DNA of 64,000 bases, from NCBI RefSeq assembly GCF_963855985.1, contig NC_087100.1, positions 7,227,001 through 7,291,000 of the forward strand. Reading direction: 5' to 3'. Position 1 is the first letter of the stretch. Each line of letters begins with the position of its first letter. Made by a program: the position numbers and the translations under genes. Shown here one piece after another: positions 53,971 to 64,000 of the stretch. Below the pieces are notes generated by a model. That model saw only the letters and a program-made list of their open reading frames with translations, was not told where the DNA came from and did no database searches. The DNA comes from Ostrinia nubilalis (Eukaryota > Arthropoda > Insecta > Lepidoptera > Crambidae).

Positions 53971-56000
53971 ATTGGTTCAAGTTTTCATGTAAGAAATCAT
54001 AACAGTTATTATTACACATAAAGTTATTATTACTATCGCAGCTTTTCATTGATACCAAACTCAATATAGATGTGCCCTTTCTTTACATACCTCATATTGC
54101 GGCGATACCAAGCTAGGTATATACCCATTCCGTACCGCATTTGACACACATTCGTCGTCACGGGTCAGGCGGAGATCGTATCGGATAATTGATTAGGCCT
54201 TTTAGTGCTATCTCGTATGAGATCTTAATGCCGGCTTGGTAAGTAATTCGTTGGTCGGTGACGTTCCTGTCGTGACACAAATGTAAAAGACACGCGACAC
54301 ACCTTTGCAGTTTCGCTGTGGATGCTAAGGGGTTAATAAAATAGGTAATGATAAATGAATAAACAAGTTTCATTATTAACTTGAAAATTATATAACATAG
54401 ACATTACGTACATAAAATTTAAAAAAAAATACTTGTGTAATACAAAAGGTGTTTAAAAAAATAATGTACCTACACACTGACTTAGTATCAGCACAGAATT
54501 GAAATTATTTTATGAATCGATATTACTTTTTTTTAGTAAGTACAAAAAGTTATTTCAGTGCCAGAATTAGGTAAGTACCTATGTACTCCGTAATACTTAT
54601 TAAAACTGGTGGATTTGAAAAGATGATTCGTTTGGAAGCACTATACGAATCATTTAATAATAATAATATATTTTTAATGGAAAACCAGTTCTTACCTAAG
54701 GATCTAGTGAAGGTTTTATAGTAAGGCAAAGGTATTAATGTTCATTTAAATATTTATTTTATCCTTACTTTGTGTAGTGAACAACTAAGAATCCTACAGA
54801 ATTGTTTCTATAATGGGCGAAGGCACAAAATGTATCGGTAAAAGATCCTATCGCTTCTGTAAAACGGCTATTACAGGCAAGCCGGAGTAAAATTCTATGT
54901 TACCCGGTTTTTCTTTTGTATCGGGACCTTGAAGGCGATGCTATCGCGACGGATATTGCAGCCGCTGCCTTCGGAGATAAAACCTTACAATATAACATTC
55001 CGTGTGAAACGTGGAAAGAAGAACAAAATGCATACAGGGCATATGTATGTACCCTATTTAAGACCGTGGGCTACCTTATTTATATTTTTCACACTGTCCT
55101 ACTTGGTCAAATAACAGGGACATTTCATTTTGTTTGCACATTCCCAAAACTTTCCGGTACGGTTTGAAATCATTAGACACAAGTTGGTAGCAGCCTCTTA
55201 ATCAAAAAGTTAATAAGTATTTAAACTAATAATTTGTAGTACCTAATTATTAGATTATAAAATATGCTTCAGGGTTAGTCAAACACGAAATAATCGCAAA
55301 CATACAGAGAAAACTAAGAACCTCCATTTTTTGTCGAGTTTAACTGTTAAGTGTCTGTCAACCTTAATCTTTGCATAAGCTGTCACTCCAGCATAGACCA
55401 CAAAACATGCAAATGGCGGCTGTAAGGCTGTAACCGACGATATCGTGGCATCTCACGCCGCCGCATATTGAGCAAATGTACCCCTTATGCGGATTTGCAG
55501 AAGAGGGTAGCTCAACGAATCTGAGGATAATGATCACAATCCAACCCGAAGCTGCAATCATTCGGGGTCTACTAAGAAAACCAATGAACCACATTCACGT
55601 TCGTCTGTCTCTTTTATATCCTTCAGAAACTGGTGCGGGTGAGAGAGACAGATTTACAATATACGTGATAATGGTTTTGTGAAATAAACTGTTCGCGTAA
55701 AAGTCGCTTGTTCGACGTGAAAAGGTCGACTTACGACTTGAAAATAAGGTAGGTATCGAATATATGATAGCTGCACTAGATTTAGATGTTTTGTTAGTTT
55801 GATTAAATTTTCTCGTAGTATAACACAGCAAGCGATTTTTTATTTCATAACAACTTTATTTCCTGTATAGAAATTGATATTAAAAAAAAAATATTTTCAT
55901 AAAATTTCTGGCTAAAATTCATACATTATTGCCATACAAAGAAGTTAGGTAGGTAAACCTGCTCCAAAATAAAAGTTACATAAAAACCGTGCCATACTTA
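53971..56000. other. 2 kb without a recognised gene
   Basis: Open frames at 54916-55167 (plus) and 55364-55594 (minus, with a CSICGG string and hydrophobic stretches) were inspected. Neither has a splice context or a family I recognise. Confidence 0.5.
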
Positions 56001-56119
56001 GGGTGGGTTGCACCCATCTTACTTTAACTTTGACACACGTCAAAAAACTGTCAAACTCCATACAAAAAACATCGGTTATCGTCATAGTTACGGTCAAAGT
56101 TAGGTGATGCAACTCAGCC
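56001..56119. mobile_element. PIF/Harbinger-like MITE, TTA target duplication
   Basis: The left end GGGTGGGTTGCACC, leading to TTTAACTTTGAC, and the right end read inwards, GGCTGAGTTGCATC, leading to TAACTTTGAC, are inverted; TTA flanks both (55998-56000 and 56120-56122). 119 bp. Confidence 0.75.
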
Positions 56120-56369
56120 TTAAAAGGTACTAACCCGCTCCAATAGGTATAAAAGCTGCATAAAAACCACGCGGTTAAGTGAGTTCATTGAGAACCTGAT
56201 AGATAACTTTAGCTAAAATAGCAAGGGTCAGTGCATTATTCAAAAGGCTTAAACTTTTATTAGGTTAAAACTAACTTCTAAAATGTCGCTGTACTATAAA
56301 CGCTCCTCGTCGAACTTAACCCACAGCTCAGCAACACGTTAAATTTTAAACGTGTTTCGCGTTCATTTA
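56120..56369. other. No gene recognised
   Basis: Short spacer between two MITEs. Confidence 0.4.
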
Positions 56370-56554
56370 TACAGGGTGGAAACGATAAGTGATCGATTAT
56401 TCCTAAACTATACAAGATATCGAGAAACTGGTTACTGATTCTGAAAGTGCTTCACGAGCTCTTTCAAGCTAGAAATGGATAGATCTCATGAAGCACTTTC
56501 AGGATCAGTAACTAGTTTTTATCGAGTGAGATCACTTATCGTTTCCACCCTGTA
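56370..56554. mobile_element. Palindromic MITE, ACAGGGTGGAAACGATAAG ends
   Basis: Both ends read TACAGGGTGGAAACGATAAG then TGATC inwards. A second inner pair, GTTACTGATTCTGAAAGTGC against GCACTTTCAGGATCAGTAAC, makes most of the 185 bp a foldback. TA-rich flanks. No coding. Confidence 0.85.
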
Positions 56555-56555
56555 T

Positions 56556-56731
56556 ATAAAGGCGAAAGGTCACTGACTGATTCACTCATCACGAAATCAT
56601 AGAAACGACAAGTGCTAGAAGTCTCAAATTGTGCATGGGGGTTCATTTTAGAACGTAGGTGCTCACTAAAACGGGATTTTGCAAAATTCAACCCCTAAGG
56701 GGGTAAAAAGGGATCCACGCGTACGAAGTCT
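56556..56731 (+). repeat. GATCCACGCGTACGAAGTC-type repeat, copy 3
   Basis: TATAAAGGCGAAAGGTCACTG, GACAAGTGCTAGAAGTCTCA, ACGTAGGTGCTCACTAAAAC, CCCCTAAGGGGGTAAAAAGG and GATCCACGCGTACGAAGTC align with 31210-31390. It lacks the final GCGGGCGGCCGCTAG. It follows the MITE at 56554 almost directly. Confidence 0.7.
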
Positions 56732-57791
56732 AAAATAAATTAAAGTTACTATTTAACTGCTCGCTAAAGGGTTAACGGTTTAGCAGTCGCAAATATAAAT
56801 GCGCTCACTGAATACGTAATAACCTTGGCGAAACTTTTAGAACATAACTAACCTGTTCCCGATAGTTTAGTTTAAAACTGTACCGTATTCTCCAATAACG
56901 CGAACGGTTCGAATGAAATTAAGGCTTATTTATATAGCAATTACTTTACGCTAGAAATCCTTTTCAGCTGCTTTTAGAACGTTATTTAATTGTGAAAGCG
57001 AATATGGCTGTGCGTTTTCTATTGTGAAAATAGTACTCTGGGAGATATACATATTTTGCGACTAAAAATGTTCACGTTAAAATGATACAATTTGATTTTC
57101 GCCTGAAATAAATAGTCGTGAGGATTAATGGTACTTTTTAAGTTTTACTTTTCATCGGTCACCGGTATAGCATCTCGTAAACCTTATTGGTGTTCTTGGT
57201 ATTTGATCAAATAAGCTATCTATATCTATAGATAATTGAACACCTACACTAAAATTCAACGTCAAGAAAAGTTATTAGGTATAAATCAGACACTTTTGAT
57301 GACTTTAAACTTTGGTGTCTTTAAAACGACTTAATTGAAATGATCAATGGTCGCTTACATCTTATTTCAGAACGTAATCAGTCTAAAATTTCGGGTTTTG
57401 ACTCCCGAAACTTTCCAATTTTCATTCAAACCCATTGCAATAAATGCTCTCCAAATGACTTTAATTAAGTACTACCAAAACACAGGACAGGGTAATTAAA
57501 AGCAAACCCAACACAATCAGGTATCGGGGTAACACGAACGCGTATTTTTGCGGTGCAACTAATTTATTCTGCTCATGGGCCAATTATTACAATGGGCACG
57601 AAATAAACTTCGCCGGCGTTAATTAATATGAACGAATTTTCGTTCGGCACCGATTTAAATTGGCACAATTGTCTCAAAATAGCGAAAAAACGACCGGCAT
57701 CGACAATGAGTGGAAAACAATGTCCACTCGAAAGAAGTTAAATTGAATTTGGAATATTAAACGGTCATTCTCCGGATCTGGATTATTTTGT
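56732..57791. other. No gene recognised
   Basis: AT-rich with no supported exon. CGCCGGCG occurs at 57611. Confidence 0.5.
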
Positions 57792-58074
57792 TGATTACCC
57801 CGACCTTTTTTATTTTTGAATTTAGAGTAAGTTTAGGTAGAACATTTCAAAATAGACATTATTACGAGCATATTTTTTATATTGGCCCATCTGTAGCAAG
57901 CAGGAATAAAAAGTTATGCGACATCAAAATTTTCATGGTCGTGGTAATCAAAGTTGGGAGTCAGAGTAATCAAAAATAAAACAAAATATTTTATTTTCTA
58001 AGGTTTTTTTTTTAAGTTATGGTAAAATAAATGTTATTATAACTAGCCATTTGTTATTTTGATGTATAAACGAC

Positions 58075-58135
58075 AATATTGTAAAGTTTGAACAAAATCT
58101 GTTAAGTAGTTGTTGCGTAAAAGAGTAAAAAACAT
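58075..58135 (+). repeat. Fragment of the GTGCCCGCGACTTCG-type repeat
   Basis: AATATTGTAAAGTTTGAACA then AAATCTGTTAAGTAGTTGTTG and GCGTAAAAGAGTAAAAAACA correspond to 8818-8875 in the nested element at 8155-9441. Only the tail half is present. Confidence 0.6.
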
Positions 58136-58144
58136 ACATATAAT

Positions 58145-58985
58145 ATTAGTGACTCAATGTCCTATGTCTCCTATATGGGACAGAAGGCGTCCACAACAGT
58201 CCTCCATCGCATTCGGTCTTGAGCTTCGTGTTTGATCTCGCTCCAAGTCTTAACAGTGCGCCGCTATGTTTTTTTGGCGCGACCACGTTTGCATTTTCCC
58301 TGGGGGTTCCAATCTAGAGCCTGCTTGGGGATGTGATCGGGGTCCCTTCGGAGAGTGTGGCCGATCCAGTTCTACTTGCAGCGTTTATTCTGCTGAAAGA
58401 TCGGTATTTCGTGGCAGCGTTCCAAAAGTTCGTCGTTTGAAGATTTTGGAGAATTCGGCGAAGACAGCGGCTGAAGAAGATCTGCAGCTGGTGCGAGATA
58501 ACCTTAGTGACCTTCCACGTTTCACGCCCATAGAGCAGAACTGGTTTGACGTTGGACCCGAATATTTTGATCTTGCTTGGGTCAATTTCCGTGACTGCCA
58601 TACGGCTCGAAGTTGTGCGAAGGTAGCTCTGGCCTTGGCAATGCGCGAAGTGATGTCCTCTTCGGTACCTCCAGGCTCTGAAATGATGCTCCCGAGGTAA
58701 GTGAAATTGTGGACTCGTTGGACATCCTCTGCACCAACGGTGTGCAATTCCTCACTACAGATCGCATCTCTTGGGTCTTCCGGTACTGATACCCTTGCTT
58801 TACCCTTTTTTCGGCACAATAATTAGAAGCCCCTTATGCAAATCGTCTGGGAGTTCCTCTTCCATCCAGATGTTTTCGAAGACAGGTGTCAGGACGTTAA
58901 CGGCGGAGTTTACATCGGCTTACAGCATTTCAGCGGTGATAAGGTCGAGTCCAGGGGTCTTGCCAATTTTGAGGGATAATATTAT
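58145..58985 (-). pseudogene. RTE-type reverse transcriptase fragment, internally deleted
   Basis: On the minus strand, 58985-58800 gives KTPGLDLITAEML and LPDDLHKGLLIIVPKKG, the start of an RTE-type RT. The frame then jumps to VQRVHNFTYLGSIISEPGG (about 58720), TEEDITSRIAKARATFAQL, SNVKPVLLYGRETWKVTK and, near 58200, residues like WSEIKHEAQDRMRWRTVVDA. The central palm including the FADD or YADD motif is missing, and stops and frameshifts occur. This belongs to a different RTE lineage from the ATG- and GAAC-tailed ones in the window. Dead. Confidence 0.8.
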
Positions 58986-61900
58986 GTATTAATAGGAGAT
59001 AGGATTTCATTTTAGTAAAGGGTAATTTTGCTTATTAAACGTTATTTAGTTAATCATTCATTAGTAAAATTACAGTATTATTGATTACTCGGTGACAAAA
59101 GTCGGGGTAATCAAGGTCGGGGTAGTCAAAAAATTAAGGTTTATCCTGAGCCCTGCCCAATCTGTAAGTTGAATCTCATATGTTTTAATACACAAAAATG
59201 CGGTTACATGGACCATTATTCCTGTACATTCTCAAGAACTTTCCATGTAAAGAAACCTAAAAAAATTGGATAGAGTAAATCAATCGTGCACTGAACCAAG
59301 GTCGGGGTAATCATATTCTTATCTCGATAACTCCGAAATCCTGCGACGAGTTGCATTACCAATCACCTCGGCACGCAGGCCACCACTAAAGGTTCACGGG
59401 GGAGGATAGAGCTCGTTTCTAAATTGCGTAGCTAAGGACGTAGGCGCACATTAGTGACGTGTCGGGGTAATCACGGTTAACGCCCGGACACAACTTCAAA
59501 TAGTTATTTTACAAAACCTTTTAGTCATATAGTTATATCGTATTTAATTTATCAATGTTTATTTAATCAGTAATCGATTACATAAGCATTGAAAGCGGTA
59601 ATAATAACGGATTAATTTATACGAGCAAATTTGTTCTGAAATCGGGAGCGCGGACACGTCGTGGTAATCAATTTTTGACGACTTACGATTTTTTTTAAAT
59701 TACTTAATTAACTATTATTAACTATCTCTGTGGTTTAACAACAAGAACCAAAGTTATACTATTAGATAAAAATATTTGTTACTAAAATATTATGATATTC
59801 GGGTACTTTTTGACCCCGGACACGTGATTTTCTTGGCCGGTGGAATGACCCTAAAATAACAATAGAACGTTTTTTTCTGGGTAACGCTACAAAAATACAC
59901 GTGCTTGTTGTAAAACAGCTTCATTATTTTGTTCGCTATTACCTTTATTGAAGTCGACGATAACTCAAAGTTAACACTTAGTTATTAATCACTTTTCATC
60001 GTGTTACAGCTCTTTGACTTAAGGCACTGAAGTGTTTTAACGATATTGATATTGCTTAAGTATTTTCCTTAACTAAAACAGACTTAGGTAATACAGGGCT
60101 TTAACTTTCAGTATCGGCAGAACAGGTATTTCAGGTTCGAAGTTTTGGAGGAAGGGTTAAAGAGATATCGACTTAAGGACCTTTTTACGTACTGGAGATG
60201 GTTTAATTCCAATTGTTAAATTAACATGAATAAAGAGCGACATTAGAAGCAGCAGTTGCTGTTGGTTTACGGTGAAACAAAAATATTTGTTCAGTGAACA
60301 CAAACATGTTGGGAACATGTTTATTCCGCTCCAGTATTAAGTAAGATAAAGGCGATTGCGTGAAGGAGATTGCAAAGGTCAGTTTATAATCGCCATCATT
60401 TAAACATAGTAAATTGATAACTTTGGGCATTTTACGTTTCGCTAGTATTTATAAAACGCAACCAATACAACAAACGAGACTGAGAATAAAAGAACCAAAT
60501 AAATAGGTACATTAAGAAAATTGTGTTCATATTTTATGTGAAAGTCTAAGCTTTTTATGTGAGATTGCTGCCTAAACCAAAAACCTCTTTTTGGTGCTTC
60601 TCACATGCCTACCTAAGCCTAGATGACATTTTATAAAACAATTACTAAAAGCTCACGGGGAAAAATATGCAAGCACAAGAACTGCTTTTTTATTAATAAA
60701 GCGTTATTTCTAGAGCTACAAAAGTAGGCAGATACTGAAAAGTACGAAAGGAAAAAAATCATAGAAAAGAGACATATCGATAACGTAATAGCCCCGTTTT
60801 TGTTGGCTCCCCTGGCATTGGCTCGAAACTTCTTGTTTGCCCAAATTTCCTATTAAACGCTATCTTCGGGGACCTTAGATATTTTATTGTCGACAAGGAA
60901 AATATTTCTGGAATATCGGAATACTTTTCTACCTTCGAAAATAACCAACTGAGATACCATTTAAACAAAGCTCTTTTATATTCCGGTGCATAATTTTAAA
61001 TTCCCAAAACACCACTTTATAAACATGATGAAAACAGAATATATTTTGTGCACCCCAAGTTTCATTTAAATATTGCCAGCTACTGTATTCGCTGACTTAG
61101 GCGGAAATATTTCAAGCTTCTTTCTTCTTTTCAATGCAAGAAATCAATTTCAGCAAAGCGATTCTCACAGTAGAATCCTTTACCTGCAGAAAAGATGGGT
61201 AAATAGACGCCGCGTGATTAAGTTTTTTTTTCAATCATACCAATTACTATTTAGAAGTACCTAATGAAAACTGTTTATAATAATAAATCAAATCAAATAT
61301 AATTAAATATTGAAAAGAAACAATAACCCATTGATGTCAGTGTCGGACCGGCGATTCGAGGGTAGGTAGTCGCCCCTGGAATATTGTGGTGAACGCACTC
61401 CTAACACAAGCTTAGATTTAGCTTAGAGGGGTTAACGGAACGAGTCAGTACCTATTATTTGTCTAATATGAAAATAAACGATGTCGGAACTATTACTACT
61501 TATTTGTCACGTTACGATGATTAGACGGCACAGTCTGGTGTAGTCAGTCATGTTTTCGAATTGATGATAATACCTGTCTTTAGCCCGTGTCTATCTGTTT
61601 ATACTCTACCTAGTTGTGGTTTTTCTGTCTTGGGCGTTCTTAAAAAAGGTTGTCTATCCCTTTGCCGAATCATTCATAGGGAACTGAATATTAATGGTCC
61701 GGTCTGCGGTATATTTTAACGTCGGTCAAAGCTTAGCGCGCACATCTCGCTATCAATCAAATCGACTTATCGAGTCGCCGCCATACATCTAGAGGTACAG
61801 TTCGTTGGAGGTTCAAATTACCAACAGTTTTACGGGTGAAATGCTCGGCGTTTGAATTTTGAGGGAAAAGTCGATGTCAGAGTACACTTTGAAGTCACGT

Positions 61901-62114
61901 GCACTCGATTGCTGGCAATTTTCATCTTCGTTAGACCTAGCCATGTTAACTGATACTGCTCTATTTAGTAATCTTTCTTCTCATTACTTAGTTCAGTATC
62001 AGTATTGTCATTAATATAGTATTATAGACATCAAGCTAAAGTTAATTGAGTTTTTTTTTCTAATTTAGTCTAAAGTCTAAAAAGTAAAGTACTCAAACGT
62101 AAAGTAGGACATTC
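58986..62114. other. 3.1 kb without a recognised gene
   Basis: Apart from the 13-bp motifs before 59670, I see no exon, RNA gene or repeat boundary. Short open frames at 60221-60430, 60759-60968 and 61073-61264 have no recognised domains. Confidence 0.5.
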
Positions 62115-63360
62115 TGTCGCGTAGTGGGAAATTAATAAATAATCAACACTAGCGTACACAGATAAAATTACAGTTTATTTATTTTAACAAAATGTGAGGG
62201 TGGGGTTCGGATGCCCGACTGTGGGTATGCTTTCGCGGTCCGTGACTTCCCTGGCGAGGGCGGCCGAAGGTAGATGGTGGCCGTAGGTGCTGGACGTAGT
62301 CGCTGACAGCTGTAGGCGCCTTGGGTCTTGAGCCGCAGATGGTAATCGTTTGCCTCCGCGTTAGTCCCGAAATTCGATCCCTGGGAATGAACATTCCAGC
62401 TTAAGCCACTTCCGGTCTCAACATCCGGAGACTGCAATCATCGTCAAACCAAGCCAAGAAAGTCGAGCCTAAGTAAGTAGGATAGCAGGCGAAGTGGCGA
62501 TGAATGCAATCAGATCGGAGTTTACAAACACAGCATAATTAAAATGAAGTAAACAATATTATGATTTATTATTAGTTACGCCAAATGCTTTAAATTAACA
62601 ATTTGTATGAATAATTACGCCAATAGCGAATAATTACTAACTGATCTCTGCTACAGGAATTTGCGACATAATTAGGTTTTCAACAAAGCTGGATAGATAG
62701 GCACTAACTAATCGCAACTTGTAGTTACATTATCTGCTTAAAACTAAAGCGAAAGAAGAAATACTTGTTCATCACTTACCCTATCGGGGATGTATTCACT
62801 ACACAGTTTTATCGTACTTATCTATGAAACGACTACTAATTTTATTGTACTTTATAAGTTTGTATTTAGTGCATTTGCACTACATACTATGAATTATTTG
62901 AAATGGAATCGGCGCGGCGGCGATAGGCAGGTACGCGGCCGTACTTTTCAAGTTGGTTTGTCGAAATGAAGCCGGGGAGACGTGCCCTGGCCGACGATTT
63001 TTAAAGGTCAAACGGCTTTAGGCGCCGCCCATTAAAATCATACGATGTTTTTGACCAATGCCCAGACGCAAAGGATTGAAGAGAAAGCTGCTTAGGGTCC
63101 CGCGCGACCGATAAACGAACCATTAGCAAGGTCACTGTAATTTGATTTATTTTATTTTAAGCTAGTTTTAAGTGATTTATGTAATTATTTGTTTTGTAAA
63201 TGTTATTTATTTAGTGATAAGAATAAAATCTTGTTTACAGTTTTTTGTTGTTTTATGTATTTGATAGTTTTAGTTATTTTTATTCATTATTATGTTAATT
63301 CAATTATATTTTATTCGTACAAAAATCAATAAATGTAATTATGTGACGTATAACGTTACA
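62115..63360 (-). repeat. Candidate 3' LTR of the Gypsy-type element
   Basis: In element orientation it would start TGTAACGTTATACGTCAC right after the purine tract and TAA, and end GCGACA, giving TG...CA termini and a length near 1246 bp. An AATAAA signal followed by ACTGTAATTTTATC lies near 62185-62165. Open frames inside (62168-62437 minus and its shadow) look incidental. Confidence 0.45.
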
Positions 63361-63652
63361 TTACCCCCCCGCGTCACCAAGGATTTTTTTTTTTATAAAA
63401 AAAATCCGCATAAAAGTAATAAGTCAATGCTTGTATTAATCCTTTCATAAAATTGCTCTCATACGTCACGCTTTCATTATGGCAACATTATTCTTTAATA
63501 TAATGAATAATGACGCATCCTTACATAAATAGGTTCCTGCTATACATTGAACTGGTAACCCATACAAACTAATAATACTTAAGATGTTCTTTTTTTTTTT
63601 TTACGAGGTAAAGTTATTATAATAAACATTAATTAACGACAAAAAAAAATAT

Positions 63653-64000
63653 TTATTTATTTAGGCCAACTAATTTTAAATCCTTAATGTGCCAAGTGCC
63701 CAAATCTTTACCTGACATATCCTCTAGGACATACACCAAAGGCGATTTTTTATGAGTCACACGACATTTAATGAATTTTGGTGCTAACTTTTTACTAAAA
63801 TATTTGTCTTTGTCACTTAATACGTAAGCGCGCTTCATAACAATATCTCCCACATTAAACTCTGCTGGCTTTCGACGCAGATTATAGTGTGAAGTATTTT
63901 TTTCGTGAGCATGCCATAACTTTTTCTGTACGTCATTAAAAATACTAGAAAGGCAGCCTAAGTTTTCGGCATAAATATCCCGAGGTAAAAATAAGATTTC
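63653..64000 (-). CDS. Gypsy-type Pol polyprotein, integrase C-terminus (partial)
   Basis: The frame is open from the window edge: EILFLPRDIYAENL leads to FNDVQKKLWHAHEKNTSHYN, LRRKPAEFNVGDIVMKR, LSDKDKYFSKKLAPKFIKC and GTWHIKDLKLVGLNK, then TAA. The pattern of a NLRRKP-x-F-x-VGD-x-V segment, an APK(F/Y) strand and a final WHIKDLK is that of the integrase C-terminal domain of insect Gypsy-type elements. About 115 codons are visible and no stop or frameshift is seen in them. The catalytic core would lie beyond 64000. GTG at 63853 is not the start; the frame continues upstream. Confidence 0.85.
   Translation of the reverse strand, partial: EILFLPRDIYAENLGCLSSIFNDVQKKLWHAHEKNTSHYNLRRKPAEFNVGDIVMKRAYVLSDKDKYFSKKLAPKFIKCRVTHKKSPLVYVLEDMSGKDLGTWHIKDLKLVGLNK

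Larger units (their letters stand above)
57792..59670. repeat. Dispersed 13-bp motif GTCGGGGTAATCA, about nine copies
   Basis: Exact or near copies: 57792-57804 (minus strand), 57938 (GTCGTGG variant), 57960 (GTCAGAG variant), about 59082 (minus, degenerate), 59101, 59116 (GGTAGTCA), 59301, 59461 and 59658 (GTCGTGG). The first is inverted relative to most others. Spacing is irregular, so this is not a satellite or CRISPR array. CGGACAC precedes or lies near several. They may be subterminal repeats of a large DNA element later split by an RTE fragment; the element ends were not found. Confidence 0.7.
62115..64000 (-). mobile_element. Gypsy-type LTR retrotransposon, 3' end, cut by window edge
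   Basis: Minus strand: the integrase C-terminus enters from the right edge and stops at 63653. A 290-bp non-coding stretch and a C-run on the plus strand (a polypurine tract on the minus strand, GCGGGGGGG) follow at 63364-63373, then an apparent long LTR to about 62115. The rest of the element lies beyond 64000. Superfamily call rests on the integrase tail; boundaries of the LTR are tentative because the partner LTR is outside. Confidence 0.7.

Noticed and set aside
54916..55167. 83-codon plus-strand frame
   Set aside because: No domain or splice context recognised; frames of this length are expected by chance.
55364..55594. Minus-strand frame with CSICGG and hydrophobic stretches resembling a small membrane protein
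   Set aside because: Single pair of cysteines, no family resemblance and no exon signals.
29630..57620. CGCCGGCG palindrome occurring three times (29628, 30829, 57611)
   Set aside because: Short string with differing flanks; no evidence beyond coincidence.
57792..59670. 13-bp motifs as a CRISPR array
   Set aside because: Spacing is irregular, orientation mixed and the host is a eukaryote.
62371..62392. AATTCGATCCC as a tRNA/SINE B box
   Set aside because: No matching A box at the right distance and no tRNA cloverleaf; lies within the LTR.
62168..62437. 89-codon minus-strand frame in the candidate LTR
   Set aside because: Composition is low-complexity and a second overlapping frame is equally open; likely incidental to a GC-richer LTR segment.

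Overview
The window looks like nuclear DNA of a moth or butterfly (Lepidoptera). It is AT-rich. It carries several interspersed motifs known from lepidopteran genomes: the GCAAACGAGCAGACGG motif, the GTGCCCGCGACTTCGTCCGCG motif, the GATCCACGCGTACGAAGTCG motif, the GGGTTCCGTAC element, and RTE-type LINE tails ending in ATG or GAAC repeats. I found no host protein-coding exon, rRNA, tRNA or CRISPR array that I would defend. The coding content is transposable elements: one near-intact BEL/Pao retrotransposon, one two-ORF LINE, the end of a Gypsy-type element cut by the right edge, and decayed mariner and RTE reading frames.

Layout. 1-7.4 kb: old repeats, including half of a diverged inverted pair (2.6-3.1 kb), a foldback MITE (3.2-3.4 kb), three RTE tails and one copy of a dispersed repeat called X here (5.6-6.3 kb). 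7.4-9.7 kb: a GGGTTCCGTAC-type element with internal tandem units, split by a second element that itself received a 56-bp RTE tail. 10.8-14 kb: a TTA-flanked MITE, AT-rich sequence and a MITE-like element with 22-bp tandem repeats. 13.9-25 kb: a second X copy on the minus strand, broken first by a minus-strand LINE (about 14.0-18.45 kb) and also by a plus-strand BEL/Pao element (18549-24778) with near-identical 221-bp LTRs and a 5-bp target duplication. 25-32.8 kb: mostly unannotatable sequence with a few repeats.

32.8-38.8 kb: two 1432-bp foldback elements in direct orientation, each with arms of about 590 bp and a 252-bp loop, separated by about 3.2 kb that contains a perfect 31-bp-stem hairpin. 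38.8-41.6 kb: nothing recognised. 41.6-48.2 kb: two dead mariner copies. The second sits in a tandem repeat of about 380 bp and is itself split by two further DNA elements. 48.8-56.7 kb: TTA-flanked MITEs, a hAT-type non-autonomous element with a perfect 8-bp target duplication, and other MITEs. 57.8-59.7 kb: a 13-bp motif repeated about nine times around a decayed RTE pseudogene. 62.1-64 kb: a long LTR and the integrase C-terminus of a Gypsy-type element on the minus strand, running off the edge.

The elements do not form a pathway; they record successive insertions. The observation I rate highest is at the LINE ORF1/ORF2 junction. A canonical -1 slippery heptamer (T TTA AAC) lies immediately before the ORF1 stop codon, exactly where the ORF2 frame opens, and ORF2 has no upstream AUG able to include its endonuclease N-terminus. 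Next come the two mobile long-armed foldback elements and the dispersed 13-bp motif.
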